From Blautia sp. (GTDB taxonomy: Bacteria; Bacillota; Clostridia; Lachnospirales; Lachnospiraceae), in NCBI GenBank assembly GCA_026169535.1, contig JAPFCU010000076.1, positions 19,665-83,664 on the forward strand: 64,000 nt of DNA, given 5' to 3'. A program made the position numbers and the translations under genes. The notes below the pieces were generated by a model. The model was not told where the DNA came from and ran no database searches. It was given only the letters and a program-made list of their open reading frames with translations. Each line of letters begins with the position of its first letter. Positions within the stretch are counted from its first letter, which is position 1. Shown piece after piece: positions 41,882 to 50,274 of this stretch.

Positions 41882-44011
41882 ATGAGTGATAGAAAAGTAA
41901 GAATGGGAATCGACGTAGGAGGAACTCATACAAAGGCGGTAGCGATCGACAATGCCACACAGAAGATCATTGGAAAATCCTCTGTAAAAACGACACATGA
42001 TGATAAATCAGGAGTGGCAGCCGGAGTTGTGCAGGCATTTGAGAACTGCCTGAAAGAAAACAATATTGATCCGGAAGATGTTGTGTTTGTAGCTCACAGT
42101 ACCACACAGGCTACCAATGCCCTGATTGAAGGTGATGTTGCAAAGGTTGGAGTGATCGGAAGCTCTCAGGGAGGTCTGGAAGGTATCCTGGCAAAAGCAC
42201 AGACAAAGCTTAAGGACATTGATCTGGGATCCGGAAGAAAGATTGAGATATGCAACGAGTTTATCAAAGAGAACAATCTGAATCATGATTCGATCAGGAA
42301 GGCGGCAGAAAAACTGAAAGCTGAGGGAGCACAGGTATTTGTTGCATCAGAAGCCTTTGGTGTAGACGATATGAGTGCAGAACAGCAGATTTATGACGTG
42401 ACAAAAGGCGAGATGGGTATGGAGACCAGTATTGCATCAGACATTACCAAGCTTTATGGTCTTACCAGACGTACCAGAACAGCGGCCATCAATGCAAGTA
42501 TCCTTCCTAAAATGCTGAATACAGCCAATCAGACAGAACAGTCTGTAAGAGGAGCAGGAGTTAAGGTTCCACTGATGATCATGCGTGGAGACGGCGGTGT
42601 TATGGAGATCAATGAGATGAAAAAACGTCCGGTTTTAACCATGCTTTCCGGTCCGGCAGCTTCTGTTATGGGATCTCTCATGTATCTTCGCGCATCGAAT
42701 GGAGTTTATTTTGAGGTCGGAGGAACTACTACGAATATTGGTGTTATCAAGAACGGACGTCCGGCGATTGACTATTCGGTAGTAGGAGGACACCGAACCT
42801 ATATCACCTCTCTTGATGTAAGAGTTTTGGGTGTGGCAGGCGGCAGTATGATCCGTCTGAATAAAAACGGAGTGGCGGATGTGGGACCTCGATCCGCACA
42901 TATCGCAGGACTGGATTACGCTGTTTTTACCCCGGAGGAAGAAATTGTAGATCCGCAGCTTGAACTGTTTTCTCCGAAAGAAGGAGATCCTTCCGATTAT
43001 GTTGCAATTAAATTAAAGAGTGGAAAAAGGATCACGATCACAAACTCCTGTGCAGCTAATGTACTGGGGCTGGTAAAGCCGGAACATTTTTCCTATGGAA
43101 ATGCAAACGCAGCACGAAAAGCCATGAAACCTGTTGCAGACTATCTTGGTGTTACAGTGGAAGAAGTGGCAACGCAGATTCTTACCAGAGCGTATGAGAA
43201 AATAAGTCCGGTTATCCTGGAGCTGGCGGATAAATATAAGCTGGAGCATGACCAGATTTCTCTGGTAGGAGTAGGCGGAGGCGCCACCTCCCTGATTGGA
43301 TTCTGCGCAAAAAAGATGAACATTAATTACAGTGTACCGGAGAATGCAGAAGTTATTTCTTCAATTGGAGTAGCCCTTGCCATGGTCAGGGATGTAGTGG
43401 AAAGAGTTGTGCCAAATCCTACGGCAGAGGATATTCGCAGCATTAAGGCAGAGGCTGTTAATAAAGCAGTGGAAAGCGGTGCATCTCCGGAGACAGTAGA
43501 AGTTCATATTGAGATAGATGCACAGACCTCTAAGCTGACTGCCATCGCACTTGGATCAACAGAAGTCAAAACGGCAGACCTGATGACAGAATGTACAGAG
43601 AAAGAAGCCAGATCTATTGCAGCTGCGGATATGCGTAAAAAAGAAAATGAAATTGAACTGGTATGTCAGATTCCGAATTTCTATGTATATCAGGCAGAAG
43701 AAAAAGACAGGAAACTGGTTCGTATTCTGGATAAAAAGGGATTTATCAAAGTACAGAGGACAGATGGTACTACTGTAAGTACAAAGGCTGCTTCGTACAG
43801 AAGCGCTGTTTCAAAATTATGGGAAGAGCTTGCAGTGTATAAGGCAGATGCGATCTTACGACCGGATTATTATATCTGTGCCGGAGCAAGAGTTATGGAT
43901 TTTAATGGTTCAGATGAACTGGAACAGGTACTGATGCTTATGGATGTAGAAATGCAGAGTCTGGATCCAAACACTGAGATTATCGTAGTAGGAGCGAAGA
44001 GTCAGATATAA
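41882..44011 (+). CDS. Hydantoinase A/oxoprolinase-like ATPase without HyuB partner
   Basis: This 709-residue protein starts with an ASKHA-type phosphate loop (RMGIDVGGTHTKAVAID) and continues with HSTTQATNALIEGDVAKVGVIG, LTMLSGPAASVMGSL, FEVGGTTTNIGVIKNGRP and VGVGGGATSLIGFCA, as in HyuA and acetone carboxylase beta. The family couples ATP hydrolysis to ring opening or carboxylation, usually with a HyuB partner. None is encoded here, so the reaction may differ. Residues about 530-709 form an extra C-terminal region I do not recognise. It overlaps the next gene by one base. Confidence 0.75.
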   Translation: MSDRKVRMGIDVGGTHTKAVAIDNATQKIIGKSSVKTTHDDKSGVAAGVVQAFENCLKENNIDPEDVVFVAHSTTQATNALIEGDVAKVGVIGSSQGGLEGILAKAQTKLKDIDLGSGRKIEICNEFIKENNLNHDSIRKAAEKLKAEGAQVFVASEAFGVDDMSAEQQIYDVTKGEMGMETSIASDITKLYGLTRRTRTAAINASILPKMLNTANQTEQSVRGAGVKVPLMIMRGDGGVMEINEMKKRPVLTMLSGPAASVMGSLMYLRASNGVYFEVGGTTTNIGVIKNGRPAIDYSVVGGHRTYITSLDVRVLGVAGGSMIRLNKNGVADVGPRSAHIAGLDYAVFTPEEEIVDPQLELFSPKEGDPSDYVAIKLKSGKRITITNSCAANVLGLVKPEHFSYGNANAARKAMKPVADYLGVTVEEVATQILTRAYEKISPVILELADKYKLEHDQISLVGVGGGATSLIGFCAKKMNINYSVPENAEVISSIGVALAMVRDVVERVVPNPTAEDIRSIKAEAVNKAVESGASPETVEVHIEIDAQTSKLTAIALGSTEVKTADLMTECTEKEARSIAAADMRKKENEIELVCQIPNFYVYQAEEKDRKLVRILDKKGFIKVQRTDGTTVSTKAASYRSAVSKLWEELAVYKADAILRPDYYICAGARVMDFNGSDELEQVLMLMDVEMQSLDPNTEIIVVGAKSQI

Positions 44012-44694
44012 TGAAGTATGTGATTTCAGAAATGATGGAAGAACTCATAAAATTAGACGCTATGGAGTGGGGCGGTTATGCGTTTTACCATGAACCGTTG
44101 GAGCGGAAATTTACAGAGGAACAGAAAAAAGTATATATCAGAAAGGCAAATGCCTGCGGAGAACAGGAAGCAGAAGAGCTTCTGAAGGAATATCCGGACA
44201 CAGGAATCAAAGCACTGGCAGAGGACATGGGATTTACTGTAAAAATGCCAAAAACACCTGCCGGCGGAGGTCATGTTATTTTTGCCCAGTATGTAGAGCC
44301 AAAAGAGATCACGGTTTTTACTGACTGTGTGGAAAAGGCGGAAAAACTGATAAAGAAAGAACATCTTACTTCTCTTTTGGAAGGAATTGACCTGACGGAG
44401 GTACTGCTTGCACACGAACTGTTCCATGGCATAGAATACCGCAAACGAAAAGAAATCTTTACGCAGACAGAAAAAATTCAGCTTTGGAAAAGGCCGTTTT
44501 CTAACAGATCAAGAATTCTCTGTCTGAGTGAAATGGCTGCGATGGCTTTTGCAAAAAAGATGACAGGTATTCACTGTTCTCCGTATATTCTGGATGTGCT
44601 GCTGATGTATGCCTATAACGAGGAGGCGGCAGAGGCATTATATGAAGAAATCCTTGAGGCTGCAGGAATCAGAGAAAGGGAAGAGGAATGTTAA
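44011..44694 (+). CDS. Unknown protein with HExxH zinc-type motif (IrrE/ImmA-like)
   Basis: This 227-residue soluble protein has no recognised full-length family. HELFH sits at residues 135-139 in a helix (LTEVLLAHELFHGIEYRK), and Glu174 in LCLSEMAAMAFAKKM lies 35 residues later. This spacing and the Ala-rich helix resemble the gluzincin site of ImmA/IrrE-type metallopeptidases. There is no helix-turn-helix domain, no signal peptide and no toxin-antitoxin partner. It is translationally coupled to the HyuA-like gene (1-base overlap) and to the YhcH gene (7-base overlap), so it belongs to the pathway rather than to defence. It could be a protease, a metal-dependent hydrolase or an accessory factor. 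Confidence 0.6.
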   Translation: MKYVISEMMEELIKLDAMEWGGYAFYHEPLERKFTEEQKKVYIRKANACGEQEAEELLKEYPDTGIKALAEDMGFTVKMPKTPAGGGHVIFAQYVEPKEITVFTDCVEKAEKLIKKEHLTSLLEGIDLTEVLLAHELFHGIEYRKRKEIFTQTEKIQLWKRPFSNRSRILCLSEMAAMAFAKKMTGIHCSPYILDVLLMYAYNEEAAEALYEEILEAAGIREREEEC

Positions 44695-45149
44695 CGACTA
44701 CTATTAAAAATGCAGAGAAATATGATTATCTGGGAGCAAGATTCAAAAAGGCATTTGATTTTTTGAGAAACACAGATTTTTCGGTACTTTCAGAGGGAAA
44801 GATTGAAATTGAAGGAGATGATATTTTTGCAGAAGTGCAGGAATATGTGACAAAGCCGGAAAGTGAATGTAGATTTGAATCCCATAAAAAATATTTTGAT
44901 ATTCAGTTTATGGCAGAAGGGGAAGAGTATTTTGGATTTATCCCTCTGGAGGAACTGGAAAAAGACACCGGTTATGATGAAGAAAGAGATCTGGAATTTT
45001 ATAAATTTCCAGAGGTAAGTGGTCGTCTCCATTTAAAAAAAGGCGATTTTGCGGTTGTATCTCCAGATGACGGACATCAGCCCAGGTGTATCGGAAAAGC
45101 TCCGTGCCAGGTGAAAAAAATCGTAGTAAAAGTAAGAACAGATCAGTAA
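44688..45149 (+). CDS. YhcH/YjgK/YiaL (NanQ-type) anomerase family protein
   Basis: This 153-residue cupin-fold protein carries the family text FESHKKYFDIQFMAEGEEYFGFIPLEEL and DFAVVSPDDGHQPRCIG, with metal-binding His and Glu residues. Members such as NanQ open or interconvert anomers of sialic acid and related sugars or sugar acids. It is the last gene of the first half of the cluster and overlaps the preceding gene. Its presence argues that the substrate of this operon has a cyclic sugar form. Confidence 0.85.
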   Translation: MLTTTIKNAEKYDYLGARFKKAFDFLRNTDFSVLSEGKIEIEGDDIFAEVQEYVTKPESECRFESHKKYFDIQFMAEGEEYFGFIPLEELEKDTGYDEERDLEFYKFPEVSGRLHLKKGDFAVVSPDDGHQPRCIGKAPCQVKKIVVKVRTDQ

Positions 45150-45186
45150 AGAAACAGTCCTGCTTTATGGCAATGTACCTGAAATC

Positions 45187-45226
45187 TTGAAAAAAAACAA
45201 TATATTAGGTATGATATTTATATTGT
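45187..45226 (+). promoter_or_regulatory. Promoter and inverted repeat of LacI-kinase operon
   Basis: TTGAAA (45187-45192), a 17-bp spacer and TATGAT (45210-45215). ACAATATA (45197-45204) and TATATTGT (45219-45226) form an 8-bp inverted repeat that spans the -10 box, fitting autorepression. Confidence 0.55.
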
Positions 45227-45251
45227 AAGAAAGAGAAGGCAGGAGACAGCT

Positions 45252-46232
45252 ATGAATATATATGACATTGCCAAAGAAGCAGGTGTATCGATCACAACCG
45301 TATCCAGAGTAATCAATAAAAAAGGATATGTCAGTGAAAAAACAAGAAAAAAAATTCAGGATGTACTGGATCGGAATGAATATCAGCCCAGTGGGATTGC
45401 CAGAGGGCTGGCCACCGGCTCTATGAAGACAGTGGCGATCGTGGTAGTGGATGTCAGGGTGCCACATTATGCACTTACATCCTATATTATGGAACAGAAA
45501 CTTTCTGAAGAGGGGTATATGGTCCTTGTCTGCAATACCGGTGAGGGGGAAGAGGACTGCAGAAAGTATCTGAGAATGTTGGCACAGCGCCAGGTAGACG
45601 GGATCATTCTGGTAGGCTCGATCTTTAACAGGCTTTGTGATGATGAAACTCTGAATCTTCTGAGTAATATTCCCATTGTAATGGCAAATGGAAAGATTGA
45701 CAGAGAAAATATCTATGGAGTTCTTGTGGATGAGGCATACGGTATGGAGCTTGCAACAGCACATTTATATAAAACAGGCCGGAGAAAACTGGCATATGTG
45801 ATCGATAAGTATACAAATGCGGCTGATAGAAAGCTGGAAGGCTATATCAGAGAAATGAAAAGGCTGGGATATGAAAATCCTGAAAAGGATGTTTACCGTA
45901 CCCCTTATGGTCTGGAAGGCGGAGCACAGATTGCAGGAATTTTAAAAGAAAAGGGATATGACGGAGTTGTATTCGGAGAGGATCTGACAGCAGTAGGTGC
46001 CATGAATGAATGGCGGAACCAGGGAATAAAAATTCCTGAGGAGATTGCTCTGATCGGATGCAACAATTCTGAATATTCCTATATTTGTAATCCACCGCTG
46101 ACTACTGTGAACAATAAAGGAGAAGTGCTCAGTGAGCTGACTGTACAGATGCTTTTGGATGTACTGTCAAAGAAGAAAGAGCTTGCTTCCCTGGTAGTAC
46201 TTCCGGAACTGGTGATACGGGAAACTACATGA
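45252..46232 (+). CDS. LacI-family regulator of the hexulose-phosphate/KDG cluster
   Basis: This 326-residue protein has a LacI helix-turn-helix (IYDIAKEAGVSITTVSRVINKKGYVSEKTRKKI) and a sensor domain (TVAIVVVDVRVPHYALTSYIMEQKL, GCNNSEYSYICNPPLTTVNN). It is the first gene of the operon with the PfkB kinase, HPS, PHI and KDPG aldolase genes. It is the natural candidate to control both this operon and the upstream permease operon. Its stop overlaps a possible kinase start (ATGA), but the kinase has a better start 24 bp further. Confidence 0.9.
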   Translation: MNIYDIAKEAGVSITTVSRVINKKGYVSEKTRKKIQDVLDRNEYQPSGIARGLATGSMKTVAIVVVDVRVPHYALTSYIMEQKLSEEGYMVLVCNTGEGEEDCRKYLRMLAQRQVDGIILVGSIFNRLCDDETLNLLSNIPIVMANGKIDRENIYGVLVDEAYGMELATAHLYKTGRRKLAYVIDKYTNAADRKLEGYIREMKRLGYENPEKDVYRTPYGLEGGAQIAGILKEKGYDGVVFGEDLTAVGAMNEWRNQGIKIPEEIALIGCNNSEYSYICNPPLTTVNNKGEVLSELTVQMLLDVLSKKKELASLVVLPELVIRETT

Positions 46233-46252
46233 TCCTGCCGGAAAGGAAGATT

Positions 46253-47191
46253 ATGTCGGAAGTAATTTTATTTGGAGAACCAATGGCGATGTTTGTGGCA
46301 AAAAGCTGTGGCCCGCTGCATGAGGTGGAAGAATTTACAAGAATGCTTGCCGGAGCAGAAGTGAATGTGGCAATTGGCTTAAAACGACTTGAACATTCCG
46401 TTGCTTATGTGACAAAGCTTGGGACAGACCCATTTGGAACATATATTGAGAATAAATTAAAAGAAGAAGGTCTGGATGTTCAGATCACCAGAGATCCGGA
46501 ACATTTCACCGGATATCAGTTAAAAGCAAAAGTGATGGAGGGGGATCCGGAAGTTTTTTATTATCGCAGAAACAGTGCAGCGTCCTGCCTTTCGCCGGAG
46601 GATGTTGAAAAAGTGGATCTGGAGGGAGCCAGAGTGCTCCACATCACAGGAATACCTCCTGCGCTGTCAAAAAGCTGCCGGGAGGCAACCTATCGTCTGA
46701 TCCAGAGGGCACGGGAAAATAACATGATGGTAAGCTTTGATCCGAATCTCAGACCAACTTTATGGGAAAGCCCTCAGATGATGATTGAAACCATTAATGA
46801 TATCGCAGCAAAAGCAGATATTGTTCTTCCCGGAACCGGTGAGGGAAAGATACTGATGGGAAGTGAAAAACCAGAAGAGATTGCGGACTTTTATCGTAAA
46901 AAAGGTGCAAAGGCAGTGATCGTAAAAGCCGGAGGCAGGGGAGCCTATGCGGACTGTGAAGAGGGCAGGGCATTTTATCCCGGCTATAAAGTAAAAACGG
47001 TTGTAGACACTGTAGGAGCAGGAGATGGATTTGCAGTAGGTGTGCTGAGTGCATGGCTGGAAGGAAAAAGTATGGCGGAAATGGCAGACAGAGGAAATGC
47101 CATTGGTTCTATACAGGTTTCAGTGGCAAGTGATAATGAGGGACTTCCTACAAGGGAGGAACTGGATACATATATGAAGGGAGCCAGATAA
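46253..47191 (+). CDS. kdgK: PfkB-family sugar kinase, KDG kinase-like
   Basis: This 312-residue ribokinase-fold enzyme begins SEVILFGEPMAMFVA and has the PfkB signatures AGAEVNVAIGLKRL and DTVGAGDGFAVGVLSAW with the catalytic Asp. The proximity to KDPG aldolase and the GEPM(A)M start favour 2-keto-3-deoxygluconate as substrate, giving KDPG. ATG 46253 follows AAAGGAA at good spacing; ATG 46229 overlaps the regulator stop and has no site. A relative specific for another sugar acid is possible. Confidence 0.78.
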   Translation: MSEVILFGEPMAMFVAKSCGPLHEVEEFTRMLAGAEVNVAIGLKRLEHSVAYVTKLGTDPFGTYIENKLKEEGLDVQITRDPEHFTGYQLKAKVMEGDPEVFYYRRNSAASCLSPEDVEKVDLEGARVLHITGIPPALSKSCREATYRLIQRARENNMMVSFDPNLRPTLWESPQMMIETINDIAAKADIVLPGTGEGKILMGSEKPEEIADFYRKKGAKAVIVKAGGRGAYADCEEGRAFYPGYKVKTVVDTVGAGDGFAVGVLSAWLEGKSMAEMADRGNAIGSIQVSVASDNEGLPTREELDTYMKGAR

Positions 47192-47827
47192 ATGAGACTT
47201 CAGGCGGCAATTGACCGGGTTACCACGGAAAGAGCTGAGGAAATGATCTGTCAGATGGATGGCGCAGCAGACATTATTGAAGTGGGCACTTCTCTTATTA
47301 AAGACTATGGTCTTGAAGGAAGTGTAAAATACCTGAAAGAAAGATTTCCGGATCAGTGTATTCTGGCAGATATTAAAACCTGTGATGAGGGAGAATATGA
47401 ATTCCGAAAAGCCTATGAGGCAGGAGGGGATATTCCTACGGTGATGGGCTTTTCGTCAATTTCTACTTTGAAGGCCTGCCAGAAAGTAGCGGAAGAATTT
47501 GGAAAGGAATATATGATAGACCTTCTGGAAGTGTCAGATGAGAAACTGGAACTTTTAAAAAAAGAATTTCCAGAGGCTGTTTTCTGTGTGCATCTTCCCG
47601 CAGACAATCAGGGCAGAGGACTGGAGATTCTGGTGAAATCTATGTGCGAAAAGCTTCAGGGGATCCAAAAGATCGCAGTTGCCGGAGGGGTGCGCCTGGA
47701 CAATATCGGACTTATGGCAAAGTGCGGAATCAATATTGTGATTGTAGGTGGAGCTATCAGTAAGGCAGAAGACATAAAAGAAGCGGCCAGAGCATTTTCG
47801 GCAGAGATCAGGAGGCAGAGAGTATGA
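47192..47827 (+). CDS. hxlA: 3-hexulose-6-phosphate synthase-like (HPS) aldolase
   Basis: This 211-residue member of the orotidine-phosphate-decarboxylase superfamily binds Mg and a phosphosugar. Asp8, then ADIKTCDEGEYE (Asp60, Lys62, Asp65), His134 in VHLPADNQ and AVAGGVRLDN with VGGAIS for phosphate are visible. The text after the D-x-K-T-x-D motif (GEYE) matches HPS better than the 3-keto-gulonate-6-P decarboxylases. HPS joins formaldehyde and ribulose-5-P, or does the reverse. The next gene is its usual partner. It starts on the base after the kinase stop. Confidence 0.8.
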   Translation: MRLQAAIDRVTTERAEEMICQMDGAADIIEVGTSLIKDYGLEGSVKYLKERFPDQCILADIKTCDEGEYEFRKAYEAGGDIPTVMGFSSISTLKACQKVAEEFGKEYMIDLLEVSDEKLELLKKEFPEAVFCVHLPADNQGRGLEILVKSMCEKLQGIQKIAVAGGVRLDNIGLMAKCGINIVIVGGAISKAEDIKEAARAFSAEIRRQRV

Positions 47828-48366
47828 TCGAAGTATTAAAAGACATTATGAATGAAATTGAAGACGTGATCGGTAAGGTAAAGGAAGAGGAAATTCAGGC
47901 AGTTATGGACAGGCTGGACAAAAGCAGGCGTGTATTCGTAGCGGGAGAAGGTCGTTCCGGATTTTCTGCAAAAGGATTCGCCATGCGCCTGATGCATATT
48001 GGCTATACCGTGTTTGTCGTCGGAGAGACCATTACACCTGCCATGAGCAGTGGTGATGTTTTTATCGGTGTTTCCGGATCAGGAAAAAGTGCGGGCGTTG
48101 TTAATGATGCAAAGAAAGCAAAAGAAGCCGGATGCACAGTACTTGCAGTGACCAGCAAACCAGAATCTCCTCTTGCAGAGCTTGCAGAAGTGATTCTTCA
48201 GATTCCGGGAACGGTAAAAGGCGATACAGGGGAAGCAAGAGGTTCTATTCAGCTGTTAAGCTCTTTATTCGATCAGAGCCTTCATATTACTTTAGATGCG
48301 CTTTGTCTGCTTCTCAGCAGAAGGGATCATACAGCCAACGAAGAAGCAACAAAGGCACACTGGTAA
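47824..48366 (+). CDS. hxlB: 6-phospho-3-hexuloisomerase (PHI)
   Basis: This 180-residue SIS-domain isomerase interconverts D-arabino-3-hexulose-6-P and fructose-6-P. It follows B. subtilis HxlB closely as I recall it: FVAGEGRSGFSAKGFAMRLMHIGYTVFVVGETITPAM, GVSGSGKS, and GSIQLLSSLFDQSLHITLDAL. It overlaps the HPS gene by 4 bases (ATGA), so the two are made in equal amounts, as in other HPS-PHI pairs. Its presence rules strongly for a 3-hexulose-6-phosphate intermediate. Confidence 0.88.
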   Translation: MIEVLKDIMNEIEDVIGKVKEEEIQAVMDRLDKSRRVFVAGEGRSGFSAKGFAMRLMHIGYTVFVVGETITPAMSSGDVFIGVSGSGKSAGVVNDAKKAKEAGCTVLAVTSKPESPLAELAEVILQIPGTVKGDTGEARGSIQLLSSLFDQSLHITLDALCLLLSRRDHTANEEATKAHW

Positions 48367-48388
48367 AAAGAAAGGGACGGGACAAAGA

Positions 48389-49033
48389 ATGGCTGCAGAT
48401 AAGAGAATGGAAGAAATAAAAGAAAAAATCCGATCATTAAAGATCGTTCCGGTAGTAAAGATTGATGATGCAGATGATGCAGTAAATCTGGCTAAAGCAC
48501 TGACAGAAGGCGGGCTTCCCTGTGCAGAAGTTACATTTCGCACAGAAGCGGCAGGAGAAGCCATTCAAAAAATGCTGGAGGCATATCCGGATATGCTGGT
48601 CGGGGCCGGGACAGTGCTGAACGCAAAACAGGTAGATGAAGCTGTGTCAGCCGGGGCAAAATTTATTGTAAGTCCCGGGTTGAATCCCAAAACAGTAAAA
48701 TACTGTCAGGAGATTGGAATTCCGGTTTTTCCCGGTGTAGCAACAGCAAGTGAAATTGAGCAGGCTCTGGAGCTTGGGCTTGAGGTTGTAAAATTTTTTC
48801 CGGCAGAGGTGAATGGCGGGCTTCCGGCAATCAAAGCGCTTGCCGCGCCGTATTCCATGATCCAGTTTATGCCTACAGGTGGGATCAATCTTCAGAATGT
48901 AAAAGAATATCTGGATTTTGACTCGGTTATTGCCTGCGGAGGAACCTGGATGGTAAAAGATTCTCTGATAAAAAATGGTGAATTTGGAAAAATCCGGGAG
49001 CTTACTCAGGAAGCTGTGAATGGTGTTTTATAG
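48389..49033 (+). CDS. eda: KHG/KDPG aldolase
   Basis: This 214-residue class I aldolase splits 2-keto-3-deoxy-6-phosphogluconate into pyruvate and glyceraldehyde-3-P. AEVTFRTEAAGEAI holds the catalytic Glu/Arg region, FIVSPGLNPKTVKYCQ, and VVKFFPAEVNGG carries the Schiff-base Lys; MPTGGINLQN is also typical. ATG 48389 is chosen from length and family start; the frame remains open upstream into the PHI gene. It closes the operon and is followed by a GC-rich hairpin. Confidence 0.9.
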   Translation: MAADKRMEEIKEKIRSLKIVPVVKIDDADDAVNLAKALTEGGLPCAEVTFRTEAAGEAIQKMLEAYPDMLVGAGTVLNAKQVDEAVSAGAKFIVSPGLNPKTVKYCQEIGIPVFPGVATASEIEQALELGLEVVKFFPAEVNGGLPAIKALAAPYSMIQFMPTGGINLQNVKEYLDFDSVIACGGTWMVKDSLIKNGEFGKIRELTQEAVNGVL

Positions 49034-49044
49034 ATATTTCAGTA

Positions 49045-49067
49045 GGGGCGGTTATGGAAACCGCCCC
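49045..49067 (+). terminator. GC-rich hairpin after KDPG aldolase
   Basis: GGGGCGGTT (49045-49053) pairs with AACCGCCCC (49059-49067), 9 bp with a 5-nt loop. ATATTTGTTT follows, a weak T-tract. Confidence 0.65.
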
Positions 49068-49224
49068 ATATTTGTTTAGGACAATAAGCAGTAACCCTTG
49101 ATAGCCGTTACTTTTCTGGCTTCTTTGTATTATTACAGAAATATCTTTTACATTTATATAGAACTATTATAAAATAAAAGAAAACACTGGTCTGAAAAAC
49201 AGCTCTTAGCAGAAGGAGGAACAC

Positions 49225-50157
49225 ATGGAACTCAGTTTATTATTGATGCAGCAGATTATAAAATTATTTATTATGATCTTTATGGGATATCTGATCGTGA
49301 AAACGGGAATTTTAAAAGCAGAGGACAGCAGAGTTCTTTCTGCAGTTGTTCTTTACCTGATCGTTCCCTGTGTAATCCTGAATGCATTTCAGGTAGAATA
49401 TTCACCTGAAAAAGCCAGCGGGCTTTTTCTCGCTTTTGTGGCATCTCTGCTGCTTATGTTTGTAACGCTCCCGGCAGTAAATCTTGTGGGAAGATTTTTG
49501 AAACTGAATGAAGTGGAGAGGACTTCGGTTTATTATTCCAATGCCGGAAATCTGATCATTCCGCTGGTAACTTTTATTCTGGGCGAGGAATGGGTTTTAT
49601 ATGCATGTGTATATATGAGTATCCAGATTGTTTTTTTCTGGACTCACTGTAAAAAAGAACTGAGCAGGGAAAAAGGGATTGATTTAAAAAAGATCTTTAC
49701 AAATATTAATATTATTTTGGTTGTGATCTCAGTAGCGCTGTTTTTTATGAGAATCCGTCTTCCGAAACTGATGACGGAAACTTTTGCATCGGTATCGGGT
49801 ATGGTAGGACCTGCAAGTATGTTTGTGACCGGAATGTTGATGGCAGGCGCTGATCTGAAAAAAATATTTACAAATAAGAGAGCTTATCTGGTAACAGGTA
49901 TGAGACTGATCGCCGTACCGCTGTTTTCCCTTTTGATTCTGAAAATCAGCAGATTAGCCGGCTTCCATGCGGACGGCCGCCAGATCCTGCTGATCGTATT
50001 TCTTGCAGTGACAACACCGGCAGCATCAACGGTGACACAGATGAGCCAGCTTTATGGGAATGATTCAGAATATGCCAGTGCGATCGGCGTACTGACAACT
50101 CTGGCGTCAGTTCTCACAATGCCATTGATGGTATTATTGTTCCAGTCAGTTATTTAA
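49225..50157 (+). CDS. AEC-family (auxin efflux carrier type) permease
   Basis: This 310-residue membrane protein has ten hydrophobic segments in two inverted halves. The start (IIKLFIMIFMGYLIVKTGILKAEDSRVLSAVVLYLIVPCVILNAFQVE) and the second-half motif (GPASMFVTGMLMAGADLKK) are characteristic of bacterial AEC proteins such as malate or malonate carriers. It stands alone with a GAAGGAGGA site between the KDPG aldolase operon and the SDR gene. It could export or import a carboxylate from the neighbouring pathway, but the substrate is not visible. Confidence 0.85.
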   Translation: MELSLLLMQQIIKLFIMIFMGYLIVKTGILKAEDSRVLSAVVLYLIVPCVILNAFQVEYSPEKASGLFLAFVASLLLMFVTLPAVNLVGRFLKLNEVERTSVYYSNAGNLIIPLVTFILGEEWVLYACVYMSIQIVFFWTHCKKELSREKGIDLKKIFTNINIILVVISVALFFMRIRLPKLMTETFASVSGMVGPASMFVTGMLMAGADLKKIFTNKRAYLVTGMRLIAVPLFSLLILKISRLAGFHADGRQILLIVFLAVTTPAASTVTQMSQLYGNDSEYASAIGVLTTLASVLTMPLMVLLFQSVI

Positions 50158-50215
50158 AAAGGCTTTTCTATAAAAAAACTCCTGGGATCTTATGGAAGTA
50201 ACAGTGACATTATCA

Positions 50216-50231
50216 CAGACAGATCTGTCTG
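50216..50231. promoter_or_regulatory. Perfect 16-bp palindrome upstream of SDR gene
   Basis: CAGACAGATCTGTCTG is fully self-complementary with no spacer, 43 bp before the SDR start. It is a likely binding site for a dimeric regulator; the regulator is unknown. Confidence 0.5.
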
Positions 50232-50274
50232 GAACATGTATGATACAGACATAAAGGACAAGGAGGTATCCCCT

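Noticed and set aside
44011..44694. Toxin-antitoxin or phage ImmA-type locus
   Set aside because: There is no Xre partner or phage gene, and the gene is overlapped by metabolic genes on both sides.
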